From: Craspedostauros australis
Taxonomy: Eukaryota > Bacillariophyta > Bacillariophyceae > Mastogloiales > Achnanthaceae
Length of the DNA: 64,000 nucleotides
Reading direction: 5' to 3'
NCBI GenBank assembly: GCA_026770025.1
Contig: JAMXDE010000039.1
Coordinates: 62,001 to 126,000, forward strand
Position 1 is the stretch's first letter; each line of letters begins with the position of its first letter. Position numbers and translations under genes: made by a program. Of the stretch, positions 29,567 through 41,000 are shown piece after piece. The notes beneath the pieces were generated by a model that saw only the letters and a list, made by a program, of their open reading frames with translations, was not told the DNA's origin and did not search any database.

Positions 29567-32500
29567 ATGAGCACCATGGACGAGACAGCGGATTGCTCAT
29601 CGCAAGACGCGGAAGGAGGGGATGGGGAACATGGCGCGACTTCACAGGGGGAAGCAGACAGCAGCGCAACCAAGAGCCACGATGGTGACGATGATGGCCG
29701 TCATGGCACTGCTGTTGATCGTCAACCTGGGGAACGCGGAGATCGGGGTGCTTCCGACGACAACAATGACAACCAGAATCACCGTGAGGATGGCATAGAG
29801 TCAGCGAACAGCACTGATCTTGGAACCGTCAATGAAGATGAAAACGAGGATGGAGAGACCGTTGACGACACCCATCAGCACCATCAACAGCACCATCAAC
29901 AACAGCAACAGCAGCATGCAACAACAAAGGAAACGAACGCAGACCTGCGACCACCTCCGTACCCACCGCAGACAGCAGCAACAATGGCGACAATGGCAAC
30001 AGCAGCAATTGCGGATGCCGCCTCCGTTCCGTTGCCACCATCACCGCTGCAATCGCCATCACGTCGAATCGTGTCAACCACATCGGGTCCTTTCAACGCG
30101 GTTCTTCCTTCAATCACCTCCCAGCGCAGGCAGAGCCGGCTCAGCATGCGAAGGAGCCAGCGATTCAGCCGGGTGCCATCAATCCGGGCTCTGGGCGGGA
30201 AGTCGAGTCTGTCACCGATCCCCGGCACAGCAACAGCCGTAGAGGGCAGTGCGCCAGATGACCAAAAGCACCATGTTGGAATGGGCAAGACGCAGCGGCT
30301 CGCGCAGTCCACGTTTCTGGGAGACGACGCGGCTCTCACTGCCGAAAAAAACGACATTGTCTATCCGCAAGTCGTCCGAACAGCGGTACAACGACATTCA
30401 GCAACAGGTGGTCGAGGGCCAGCTCGAGGCGTCGCCGCCATCAATGGAAGACCGACCACCGGCCGCGTCCGCACCTGGCGCCTACTTTCACAGACATCGA
30501 GCGTACGCGTCCACGGCCTCGCTCATCTCACCGCAATGCGACAGCACCATCAAGAGTCCGCAGCAGCCACAGCGGCAGGGAGGCGACGCCGGCCGAGAGA
30601 GCGCATTGCTCGATGTCGACCTCGACGACGATTTGGAAGAGGAGGTCAGGAGCGATTTGCAGCTTTCGGATCTCAGCCATCACGCGACTCGTCCAAAGAG
30701 CATGGCTCCGAGGGTGCGTCTCAACCACATTCCAGATGACAATTCGTCCATCACAATGTCGACGTTCGACCAACTTCCGCGGCCTCCTGTCAATCACAAC
30801 GATGAAGATGACGAAGACGAAGACGAGACTGCCACATCCCTGTCGCAATACATGGCAGCATCTGTCAACGCGGCAATCTCAGCTCCGGCACCAGCGCCAT
30901 TGCCTTTGGAAGAAGGTGAGCAACCAGTACCGTTGCTCGCAACCGTGTCAACAGGCACCTCGGCGTCGGCAGCGACCGTGTTCAGCACAGATTCCAGCGC
31001 AGTTTCTACCACCGCGGCAGTCCTCTCCATGACAGAACATCTCGACATCATGCAGATGTCCGAACCGGACATGCATCTGGGAGAGCAGGAAACGTCGCAG
31101 GAAGACGCACGCAGAGGCGTGCCTGCGGTTCTCGCGGAGCATGTTCTATCTGCAGAAGAGATGCGCAACGCCATCCGTCAGGAGATTGCGACCGAGAATC
31201 AGCAGGTGGTGCCGCTCGACGATGATGTCATCGTTGCCGAGCCTCTGTTCCTCGATCAAGCGGTCGGTGAGGCTGCCGCCAAGCGCAAGTGGATGCGCAT
31301 CAGCATCGTCCTGCTCATCATCCTCATCTTGGTTGGCGTCATTGTGGGCGTGGTCTTGTCTCGCCGCAGCTCCGATGGAGGAACGCAGGCTTCCAACATT
31401 GATGCGAACGGCGGGACATTTGCGCCGACCCGCATGCCATCCGCTTCGCCAACCCAGCCACCGACCATCACATCAAGCCTTCGTCCATCTCTCGCACCGA
31501 GCATTGCGCCAACGGGTGTGCCAAGTCATCCGCCGTCATCCGTACCAAGCCACCAACCTTCTTCCGAGCCAAGTCAGCAGCCGTCAGTTCCGCCGTCGCG
31601 CGCACCTTCCGACAATCCCACCGTGTCCAGCATGCCGTCGGAGTCCCCGACGTACAGCTTTGATCAAACGGATGCATTCTTCAACCTCCTGGAACTGCTC
31701 CTGCCGACCCTTCAGCAACCACCAACGCTGGTGGACTCGAAAGCGTTGCAGGATCCATCCAGCATTCCGCACCGCACGTTGAATTGGATGGCGAACGGAG
31801 GCAACCGAAATTTGATGTCCCTCATGCAGAATAATGCAGAGGACAACATCCCTCTCATCCTGCAGTACTACGCAGTTGTCACGCTGTACTGGTCGCTGAA
31901 CGGGCAGAGTTGGGTCCAGACGGGCAGATTCCTCTTCGTCCCGGATCTGTGCATATGGAGGAACGACTTCGTCATCGTCAGTTGCGACGCCCAGTCACGC
32001 GTCACGGTGCTGAATTTTAGGGCCAATGGCATGAGCGGAACGATCGACCCGGGAGTCTACCTCCTGTCCGATCTGGAGACGTTCGCGTTCTCCGATGCTG
32101 CCATCGGGGGCACCATCTCCACCTACATCAACCATCTGAGTTCGCTCACTTCTCTGTCGCTGGTGAAATTGGACATGGACGGAGCTGTACCATCCGAGAT
32201 CGGGCTGATGTCCAACCTGAAGGAATTGGAGATCCTGGATACGGCCATCACCGGCCCCCTGCCGACGGAGATTGGCAACTGCGGAAACCTGACCTCGCTG
32301 TACATCCAGAGAACGGAAATCACGGGCCAGATCCCATCGGAGATTGGCAACCTCGCTGCGCTGGAGCATTTGTTCCTGGGGTCCAACGAATTGACAGGAC
32401 AGATACCTTCCGAGCTGGGTTTGTTGACGTCCCTCACCGATCTGTGGTTGGATGACAACAACCTGATCGGTTCGATGCCTCCCGAGCTTGGCCGGGCGGT

Positions 32501-32954
32501 CAAGCTAGACACCATGTCACTGGGCGGAAATGCTTTGACAGGGAGAATCCCAACAACCATTGGCAACCTGACGGCCCTAGAATGGCTTTCGCTGGCAGCG
32601 AACGGCGGTATCACGGGTTCGATCCCCACCGAGATCGGCCTGATGACGGAGCTATCACATCTGTCTTTGAACTCGGTGCGGCTGACGGGGACTGTCCCGT
32701 CGGAGATGGGAAACCTCGTCCAGTTGCAGGCCTTCTACATGAGCTCCGGTTCTCAGAATGGCAGCTACCCGATCGAACTTACGAACCTCAAGAACCTCAC
32801 CACCTTTTGGGTCATTTGGAACGGAATCACCGGAGATTTGGACCCGATCCTCTGCAATCCACCCAACCGATCCAACAACTTCGCCGCCGATTGCTTGGAC
32901 CGCGGCAGTCGCATACCCAAAGTGACCTGCACGTGTTGCTCCATCTGCTTCTAG
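29567..32954 (+). CDS. LRR single-pass membrane protein of diatom type, frame broken once
   Basis: The first part reads in the frame of Met 29567 up to an A7 run at 30345-30351; the rest reads one base later, in a frame closed upstream by TAG 30240. Treating one A as extra gives 1,128 residues. Order: acidic Asp/Glu/Asn-rich and His/Gln-rich N-terminus; Ser/Arg-rich basic region; acidic region with DDDLEEEVRSDL and EDDEDEDE; a transmembrane helix (MRISIVLLIILILVGVIVG, nt ~31,290-31,355); a Pro/Ser stalk of PSxxPS units (nt ~31,430-31,660); a capping region with paired Cys; eight to nine LRRs of the plant type, such as LTGQIPSELGLLTSLTDLWL; and a C-terminal Cys cluster CTCCSICF. The topology is a cytosolic N-terminus with extracellular LRRs. 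No kinase domain is present. The function is unknown; adhesion or recognition is a common guess for the family. Confidence 0.85.
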
Positions 32955-33329
32955 CTGTAGACGCGCTTATGGCACGCGCGACATGGCATGGAGAGCAGGG
33001 GGGGCGCTGCACAGTAGCACAGCATAACACAACATAGCATGGATTGGACTGGCGCTGAGAGGATACGAAGATAATAATGTCCGAGCCTGCTACTGCCTGT
33101 CACGTCACACAATCTTTCACACATGTGGAGATAGAGTTCACAGGGTGCAATGTCCCAACTACTGTAAATGTGCTCGGTTTGCGATCGTATGGACTATACC
33201 CTTGTTGCTCTGTCTTGGAAAGAGGTGCATTACTTCTTTGTTACAAATCAGACATTGCCCCTCTGCTTACATACATGTGCGTGAGAGAAGTGCACCGAGG
33301 ATTGCATTCGCCATCATGCGAGCTGGCGC
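32955..33329. other. Convergent 3' region, LRR / FKBP (375 nt)
   Basis: It should hold both 3' UTRs. Short agcacagcataacacaac-like repeats lie just after the LRR stop. No gene is seen. Confidence 0.6.
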
Positions 33330-34626
33330 TTAGACAGAATCTCCCTGGACCTCCAAGAGCTCCAAGGTGAACACAAGGACGGCTCCTCCTGGGATGGCAC
33401 CACCGGCACCGCGGTCACCGTATCCGAGCTCGCTTGGGATGTAGAGCTCCCACTTTCCACCTTCCTTCATCAGCTGCATGGCCTCGGTCCTGTACCATAC
33501 GTGCGAGCGCAATGTGGAGATAAATGGAGTAAGCAGAGTATTTGAGAGTATCCGTACGAGCGGAGTGGTGGAGAAAGAAGGAATGCAGAACAGCGGTGTG
33601 AGCAGCTGAAAGTTGTTGCAACGAAGAGCACGCGCCTCTGATGATGGAAACACAACTTGCATGCACACTGCAAACATGCTGCATGTGCAAAACATGGGAG
33701 GGTCATCGCACGGATGTTGATCGAGTACTTACCAGCCCTTGATGACTTGGTTTGGTGCGAATGTGAGTGGCTGCACGCGTATTGTCCGAGTTTCACAATG
33801 TTCACCAACATGGCGTAGCGTGGATGCGAATATGGCATGGAATAGACCATTGGCATGTGAAAGTACGGAATAGTGTGTGAGACGCACGAAGGTGGGTTGC
33901 GGAAGAACGGAGCACGTCCCGCCCGCCAGACGCAATCGCAACAACGGTACCGTTGAGTGCAAGCCATAAGTCGACTGTTTGCATCGCGGGTTCAGCGTGA
34001 ACGCGATCCATGCAACGATGCCATGGTGAAGTATCCGACTTACCGCTCCGCGCTTGTAGGATGAATCAAATTCGGTTCCATCGATCAAGGTTCCAGCGTA
34101 GTGGCACGAGCATGGGGAGTTGATGGTTGGGGTCTTTCCGGTTCCAGCCACGAGCTCCTTGTACCTGCAGTGGGCCATGCACGATACGTTGCATCGGTTC
34201 GGTGTTATGACACATGGTGGGAATCGAAACAGAATGCGCAGCACTTCGTGTGAGACAATGCCAATCAGTTATCTGAATCGGCCAACGAATCAATCAATAA
34301 ATCAAGTCAGCCGCCACATCCAACATCATGGAGTGTGCATTTGATCCTCTGAGAGCAACCGCATGTCACGGCGGATCAGCGAACGCTTCATAGCCACCGC
34401 ATTGCACTGCACTGGATGGAACGCAAGTCATTCGCACGCGCCCCATGCATGGAAGTGGTGCTCCACGAGCATCTGCAACGTACATCAATCCAGACCCCGT
34501 GGTGACGACTCCCTCCTCTCCCTTCTTGGCGGCGAGGTACTTGAGACCCTCTGCGCTTGTGCCGGCGAGGACCGCAGACACGGAGAGCAGCAAGAGGAGG
34601 ACGATGCGTTGGATGGAGACGTTCAT
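33330..34626 (-). CDS. FKBP-type peptidyl-prolyl cis-trans isomerase, secretory pathway, four exons
   Basis: Exons are 34626-34484, 34164-34044, 33770-33733 and 33489-33330, coding for 153 residues. The introns (319, 273 and 243 nt; phases 2, 0, 2) all have GT-AG ends, and splicing rebuilds a full FKBP domain without gaps: [16 protein letters not shown], then [56 protein letters not shown] and [15 protein letters not shown]. The usual active-site residues Tyr, Phe-Asp, Val-Ile, Trp and Tyr are present. A signal peptide ([21 protein letters not shown]) sends it to the secretory route. No ER-retention tail is obvious; it ends QGDSV. The role is proline isomerisation during folding of secreted proteins. 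The 38-nt third exon is notable. The start region is divergent with DENR. Confidence 0.93.
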
Positions 34627-35160
34627 GGTGATGGTTGGGTGTATGAAGTGGAATAGACTAAAACAGTATTGGTGTGATTGTTGTGATGTTGTGCGATGTT
34701 GTGCGATGTGGAGGAGATCTTGGCGGTTCGGAGGTGCCGTTGGAAAGGAACAGAACACAAACAGCGTTGGATCCAACCGCGACAATCTTTCCGCTTCGTG
34801 TCAGTTCGCTCACTCCGACATCGTGAGAAACGCTGGTTTGGTTTCTTGTGACAGCGGCAAAATAACAATATAGTGTAGTTACCAAGCGAATCTCATAGGT
34901 CGCATTGGTCGATATATTAAGCATCAATATATTTGCCTGCCCTCTTGACCAGCATGCGCCACAAACTCCAACAAGGAAAACATCGATCGCCACACAACGT
35001 TTGACCTCGCGACACTTCGCCACCAACAACGACACAAACCGAGCAACCAACAGTTCATGTTCCTACTATACTCAGACCATACTACGAGTACAAGCAGCAC
35101 AAGAGCAACCCTGAACTTTGCGTGATCATCAATCCACAAAGACAACACTCCACGACCAAC
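34627..35160. other. Divergent promoter region, FKBP / DENR (534 nt)
   Basis: Shared upstream region of two divergent genes. No coding sequence or clear motif beyond AT-rich patches near 34,900 is seen. Confidence 0.6.
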
Positions 35161-35907
35161 ATGGAAGAAGTCAAGGTCGTGTACTGCGGCAAATGCGGCA
35201 TGCCGCCGGAATACTGCGAATACGGTCCCGATTTCGAGGCCTACTGCGAACCGTGGTTGCGAAAGAATCATCCTGAGATGCATGCCAAGCTTCATGGTGG
35301 TGGTGATGATGCCAAGAAGGCGCGTCCTGATGAACCATGGACGACGGAAGAGCGGCTCGTTGCGTTTTACGAGAAGTACCAGCCCGATAAATTGGACAAC
35401 GTTCCGAGCCTGCTGGAAAAGTACGCCGGCAAGGAGGAGAAGCTGTTCACTGCGTTGACGAAGAAGTACGGACCGGAGCCGGAGGATCCGTTTGATAAAG
35501 AGTCAGAAGAGGAGGACGAGGAGGAGGAGGGAGACGAAGGTGTGGAAAAGGGCATGAAGAAACTGGAGGTGTCGGGCAACAAGAAACGCCGTGGCGCCAA
35601 GGCGAAGAAGGGAGGCGTCGTGGAGACGAGGGTCGTCATCCAGAAGATCGCGCGTCAGAAAAAACGAGTGACGACTGTGGTGGTTGGCATGGAGACCATC
35701 CCCGGCCTCAAGCTCAAGGATGTGTCGAAGGCATTCTCGAAACGATTTGCTGGATCTTCGAGCGTCAAGGATGGTCCGAAGGGAAAGGAGATCATGCTGC
35801 AGGGCGATCACATGGAGGAAGTTGCGGAGATGATTGTCACAAAGTACGGTGCGCCTGCATCGGCCGTATTCTTGGACATGGATGGTGAATTCGTGGCATT
35901 CGCGTGA
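35161..35907 (+). CDS. DENR/DRP1 translation re-initiation factor homologue
   Basis: 248 residues, single exon. The start is set at Met 35161, because human DENR has the matching YCGVCSLPTEYCEY near its N-terminus and the 13 upstream residues add nothing. Residues 8-29 (YCGKCGMPPEYCEY plus a further Cys) form the Cys-rich N-terminal motif. Residues ~110-128 are Asp/Glu-rich and ~140-150 Lys/Arg-rich, as in DENR. Residues 153-248 are a SUI1 domain with RVVIQKIARQKKRVTTVVVG and the KEIMLQGDHMEEVAEMIV segment. DENR pairs with MCT-1 to recycle 40S subunits and help re-initiation. Residues 60-107 are an extra module (ERLVAFYEKYQPDKLDNVPS...KKYGPEPEDPF) not present in the human protein. It is convergent with the WLM gene. 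Confidence 0.92.
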   Translation: MEEVKVVYCGKCGMPPEYCEYGPDFEAYCEPWLRKNHPEMHAKLHGGGDDAKKARPDEPWTTEERLVAFYEKYQPDKLDNVPSLLEKYAGKEEKLFTALTKKYGPEPEDPFDKESEEEDEEEEGDEGVEKGMKKLEVSGNKKRRGAKAKKGGVVETRVVIQKIARQKKRVTTVVVGMETIPGLKLKDVSKAFSKRFAGSSSVKDGPKGKEIMLQGDHMEEVAEMIVTKYGAPASAVFLDMDGEFVAFA

Positions 35908-36131
35908 GCATGGACTTCATTGAAGCCACGGCATAGTGCGAGCAGCATGATACAGCAGGTACGAATGCAATATACTCTTCTGTGGCGCAGGTGCGACTGT
36001 ACATTGCATAATGTTACGTTAGAACACCTTCTAAGTACTCGGTGGGCATGTTGTGGTTTGCAGTGCTCTTCACTGTCACAGAACTCCAGCACCGCGCTCC
36101 ATCAACACATATTTCTGAGTGAATGGACGAA

Positions 36132-37634
36132 TCAGCGTCTGGATTTGCGGCACATTCCGCACGCCAACGCCATGTCTCTATTGCGGAACGTGCATTTCTG
36201 ACAAGTCCATTGCGCAGCAACAGTATCACTACGTCGAACCGTTTCCCTTTCAATAATCGCCACTTCCGGTGGACGTTTGGGTGTCGGTTCATCAATCAGA
36301 ATGATGGAACGTGCAGGTGGAGTGCTGACAAGATCAAGCATGATGGGTGCCGTTTGAGAACCCTTGTTGCGTCGTTGCCTCTTCGATGCGGTTGCTGATG
36401 GTCGGGATGCGACAGGACTGCGAATGTCAATCTCGATCGGCTGCGCTGCTTTCCCTTGAGCGGCCCTGTTTCTCCCATTGTTGGTATCACCAGGTGCGTT
36501 TGTGTTGGCGATTCTGCTCTGCTCGTTGTGGCCTGCGCCACGCCGTTTCTGCCTTGTGTTGTTGGAGTTGCGCGAGTTGCTGTGATGTGGTACCAAGTCT
36601 ATGATCTCGCTGTTGCTAGCATTGCCGTTGCTGCCGTTGTGCCTGCCATTGTGCCTGCCATTGTGTTGGGTATTGATATTTTCATCGTCATCGTCCATGA
36701 TCTCAATGACGCAAGGCTGGCTGGATCTTTCCATGATCCGCCTGACCTGATCCATTTGGCGACGCCTCGCTTCAGCCGCCTTTGCAACCATCTGGCGACG
36801 CTGCTGTGGCGTTAGATTCTTTCTCTGCGTTCCACCTTGTGAACTTCCCAGCGTATTGCCTACATCCAACAGCCTGCTGCGTCCATTGCCCCCACCGCCC
36901 AATACATTTCCTGATCCATTTCCCGCTATTGTTGCTGTTGCTGCAGACGGCGCGGCGGTTGTTGAGGCAGTTCCGAACGCGCCATGACCGGCATACGCAT
37001 CGACGGGTGTTGGTATCATACTTCCAACCGCTTGCACAGCATGCTCTTCCAGTATCTGTTCCATCAGCTTGTAAAAGGCAGCATTGTGCGCGCCATGCAC
37101 GCAATGGCTCATCTCATGCGCCATCGTACCGGCCACATCTTCCCACTGCATCAACCGCGTGTGATTGTGCGGATGCCGCAACCGCAGATGGATGGCGTGC
37201 GACTTGGATCGACCGAATCGCGTCATGTTAAATCCCAGAACGTTGGATGCCTGCGGACGCCGCTTGCGTCCACCACGATCCAGCCCGTCGCCGCAGCAGC
37301 ACATCTCGCTGACGGAAAGGATGTTGTATCCGCGCCTTTGCCAGATTGGTTCGAATTCTCGCTGGACCCTTGCGAGCATGGCCTCGCATTGATCCGCGTT
37401 GGGCAACGACGCAATGTGACACATTTTGACGTTGCTGTTGGCGGATGCCTCCTGGCAGTATGGCCCATTCCATGGTGCAGCAGGAGGCGCCCGCTGGCCT
37501 CCGAGATGGGGTTGATCCGTTTCGGTGTCATGCAAACCGTAGTCGTCGTCCGAATACTCCGCGGCTATTCCTATGTTTCGTTCTCTCTCCCTCAGGCCAG
37601 CCAGAGTCCATATTTTTCGCTTCGTTGATGACAT
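36132..37634 (-). CDS. WLM-domain metalloprotease (Wss1/SPRTN-like) with SIM-like motifs and a RanBP2 zinc finger
   Basis: 500 residues from Met 37634; an in-frame Met at 37655 would add seven. The WLM domain spans residues ~70-200 and contains the zinc-binding motif HEMSHCVHGAHN at 173-184, with the Glu174 general base. At residues 112-118 there is a Cys cluster (CCCGDG). The middle is low complexity (Asn, Gly, Ser, His, Arg). Five hydrophobic-acidic patches look like SUMO-interaction motifs: VIEIMDDDD (309), EIIDLV (343), IEIDI (400), IMLDLV (431) and IILIDE (444). A RanBP2-type zinc finger, W-x-C-x2-C-x10-C-x2-C (Cys 478, 481, 492, 495), ends the protein. Yeast Wss1 clears DNA-protein crosslinks and binds SUMO/Cdc48; the same role is inferred in the nucleus. 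The zinc finger could alternatively bind ubiquitin or RNA. Confidence 0.9.
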   Translation of the reverse strand: MSSTKRKIWTLAGLRERERNIGIAAEYSDDDYGLHDTETDQPHLGGQRAPPAAPWNGPYCQEASANSNVKMCHIASLPNADQCEAMLARVQREFEPIWQRRGYNILSVSEMCCCGDGLDRGGRKRRPQASNVLGFNMTRFGRSKSHAIHLRLRHPHNHTRLMQWEDVAGTMAHEMSHCVHGAHNAAFYKLMEQILEEHAVQAVGSMIPTPVDAYAGHGAFGTASTTAAPSAATATIAGNGSGNVLGGGGNGRSRLLDVGNTLGSSQGGTQRKNLTPQQRRQMVAKAAEARRRQMDQVRRIMERSSQPCVIEIMDDDDENINTQHNGRHNGRHNGSNGNASNSEIIDLVPHHSNSRNSNNTRQKRRGAGHNEQSRIANTNAPGDTNNGRNRAAQGKAAQPIEIDIRSPVASRPSATASKRQRRNKGSQTAPIMLDLVSTPPARSIILIDEPTPKRPPEVAIIERETVRRSDTVAAQWTCQKCTFRNRDMALACGMCRKSRR

Positions 37635-38042
37635 CTCGCCTCCGCATCCCCTCATTCATCTACTATACGGGCGATGCATGTGTTTGTGCGATGCCGGAAC
37701 GCAGTCTCTGGTCTCTTCTCCCCATTGTGCAATGACTTGGTGTTTGTGCGACCAGTCGCCTCTTTGCTCATCGTGGTTGTGAAGTGTTTCGTTTCTTCGT
37801 TCCAACGGTTTTTCGTTTCGTTTTGTGTTGCGTGACTTTGTGGAAGAAAGTATTGGTCGAACTAGTCGTTACTAGAAATATTGCGATATAGATGAAATGA
37901 CCGCAACTCCCAAAATCCGAAGATGCAACAAGGCGGGAACTGCAGCCACAACGGGGCTGCGAGGAAAGAAGCGCGAAACGAGGAGAAGGATCTCTTCTTG
38001 GTGCTGTCGTTGCTGCCATTGTTGTTGTCGCCATTGTTGCTG
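37635..38042. other. Divergent region, WLM protease / alpha-beta hydrolase (~400 nt)
   Basis: Probable bidirectional promoter. It contains an ATG at 37897 with a 47-codon Cys/Arg-rich frame that I do not support as a gene. Confidence 0.5.
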
Positions 38043-41000
38043 ATGTCCACACAACAGAGGCAACAGAAGCAGAGTCGAGTATAGTCGTAGCACAGAGATT
38101 CATCAGTGCTGTTGTACCAACCCATCACATCATATCATATCGTATCATATTGTTATCATCCACCAAACTACGATTAGCTGCTGCGTGCGCTTGTTGTAGA
38201 GGCGTCAACGACAAGCCCTCTGCCATCCAAAAGCCGCACTACCAATAAGTACGACTATAATAGAATATTGTACAACACAATACAACCACACCAACAGAAG
38301 CTGAAGAGAAAGATTCCCAAGGTGACGTCCATCAACTCCAGCAACGAGGAAGAGCTGGGTGAGCCTCTCCTTCTGGGTTCAGAGGCTGACCAGGTCGGCG
38401 AGCAGATCGTCACGGGGATCTACAGCAACAGCGGCAGCAACAACGTTGTGGGTGCGGGTGTGGGCGCCAACCTCGCTGCGGGAAGACGCCTGGGCATGGA
38501 CTTGGGCGTCGCGGACGCATCACCTGCTTCAGCGTCCACCACGATGCGCATGCTCGGCCCCATCCTCAACCTGCCCGGTGTCCGCGCGGCCGTCTACTGG
38601 GGCACGGGCATCCGCACGCTCGCCGATGTCTACCTGCCACCGGCATGCTCCGGCGTCGTCTCCTTCGCCGTCTTCGTGGCGATCTACGCTATGTTCATCT
38701 CGCTCTGGTTCCCGTTCTGGCTCCTGTCCTTCCTCTTCTACGAGAACGGGGTCTACCTGCTCTTCATCCTCGCCGTCTTCGGCATCGGCCGCGCCATCAT
38801 CCGCATGATCGCCTTCCCCGGCGCATCGCACCGCGTCGAGTCGGAGATCGAGAAGGAGTTCAACAAGTACTCCGTGCGCATGATCATCTCGTCGGCCAAC
38901 AGCGTTTTGGACGTCGCGTCCGCGCTGCTGGAGGCCAGCAAGATCAACGCTGCATCGCAGGAGGCGTCGGCCTCCAGCTTTCGGTACTACGAGATTCCCG
39001 GTCTGTGGAAGCGCACCAAATCGTTTCGGGATCGCGTGCTCGGCGTCTACGCGGAGGTGCTGTCCTACGTGCTTCACGAAAACAACGGGGGCGACGCGAC
39101 TGTCACCAGCGGCCGCACCAAGTATGGCAACAATCCATTGGTCGGCGATGTCGGTGATCTATCGGGACTGACGGTGAGTCGGACTATGTTGTCCATGTTG
39201 CCTATGTTGTCGTCGTGCAGAGAGTGTTGGAACCGCACTGCTATGTAGTAGCACGAGTATGGGGAATGCGTGCCGGATGTTCCAGACTGCTCACAATATT
39301 GACGCTTTGCAATCATTTTTCATCTAACTGGTGTCGTCCTTTCTATTTGCCTCCTGTTCTTGTCTATCAACTTGTGTGGCACACCTCGTACAACGCACTC
39401 ACCATCATCGACAATCCCACCACTCCACTCTCCGTTGCATTTCCCTCCTCCCACCGACGAACAGCTGCAAGCACGAGCTGATGGCAAGGAACTTCTCAAG
39501 CTGCTGATCCGCGTTTTGTCGGAATTGGACAGACTCGAGAAGCAGGCCAAGGCCATCCTGGAGAGCAGTCCGGGATCAACGCCTGTGCCCGTCCCCAACT
39601 CTGCACGCATGACGTGCACGAATCTCATGCTGGTTGCCAGCGAATTGCGGGACTACGTCACGTCGCTGCGTCCTCCCTCCGCCGCGGATGAAGCCGGGGC
39701 TCGTGATGGAAGCGGCGACGACGACGATGTTCCTCTCGATGCCGTCAGACGCAAATTCGAAGAGCAGAGCGGGTCCATGCTGTCTGCGGCGCAAGCCGGA
39801 TTGGCCTCGATCCTCCCCATGCTCGATCCACCTCTGCATACCTCTATCTTCGGTTTCGATGTCCAGCGCGGTTGCACTTTGGCACGGTACCAGGGCGCGA
39901 GGCAGATCTGGATGGCACGGCCGGACGGTGGCATGATTGACGCCATCCACATTCCAGCGCCAGCGTCTACCTCTACTACAGGCGGGGTAAACACAAAGGC
40001 CGTGTTGTACTGCAATCCGAACGCCGGGCTCATCGAGGTTTCTGCAGGCATGAGCTTGGCGGGCGGCAACGTGAACGACGATGATGACACCGTGAATGAC
40101 AACTGCTGGTCCGATTTCTACACAAATCTGGGATACGATGTCTACCTGTTCAATTATGCTGGCTTCGGCCGCAGCTACGGGACAACCCTGTGCGCCAACA
40201 AGCGTGGCGGAGAAGAACCGTACATCCCAGGCGTCTACGGTCGCATCCGTCGCATACTGCATGGCACGTTCTTCAGCTTTCGACCAACGCCGGAGACACT
40301 CCGCGCGGATGGCCAAACTGTCGGACTATACATCCTGGCGCAGCTCGGTGTCCAGCAGCTCGTGATCCACGGCGAAAGTATCGGCGGGGTTGCCGCTTCT
40401 GGCACTGCCAAGCACCTTTCGGAATCGCCGCACAAAGACAAGCTCGCCATGCTCGTTTGCGATCGCACCTTCTGCAACTTGGAGGCCGTGGCGCAGCGCC
40501 TCGTCGGTGGATGGTCCGGATACGCCATCCGCGCTCTCGCACCGTTCTGGAGCACGGACGTGGCAGGAGACTTCGTCGCAGCGAAGTGTCGCAAGGTCGT
40601 GGCCAACGACTGCGCCGATGCCATCATTGCGGACTCGTCGTCTCTCAAATCGGGCATCTCGTTCTGGAAGGAGATCCACCGCGGTGGCCTGTCGACCAAG
40701 GGCGTCGGTTGGATGCTCGACGCTCCCGTGGAGTACAGGATGGCGGACTGGGAGAACGTTTGCGTCAACGGTACGTCGTGCATGCACGAGTATGGTCGTC
40801 GCATATGTGGATACGTTCCGTTGTTGGATTGTGTCTGAAGGAACGAGGTTGGAAGTTGTGCGCTCTCATTAGTTGAGAATGTTTGCGTTGCTTGCTTGCT
40901 GTTTTCTCACTATCGCCAATTCACATGAAAATGTGTTCATCCAACTGTCTGCTCCACTTATTATTTATTTATTTTTGCAACCACCCCCGTCTTGAACGAA

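Noticed and set aside
30352-30739. Continuation of the first LRR-gene frame past the A7 run
   Set aside because: It turns into Arg-rich shadow sequence while the +1 frame continues into the membrane helix, stalk and LRRs.
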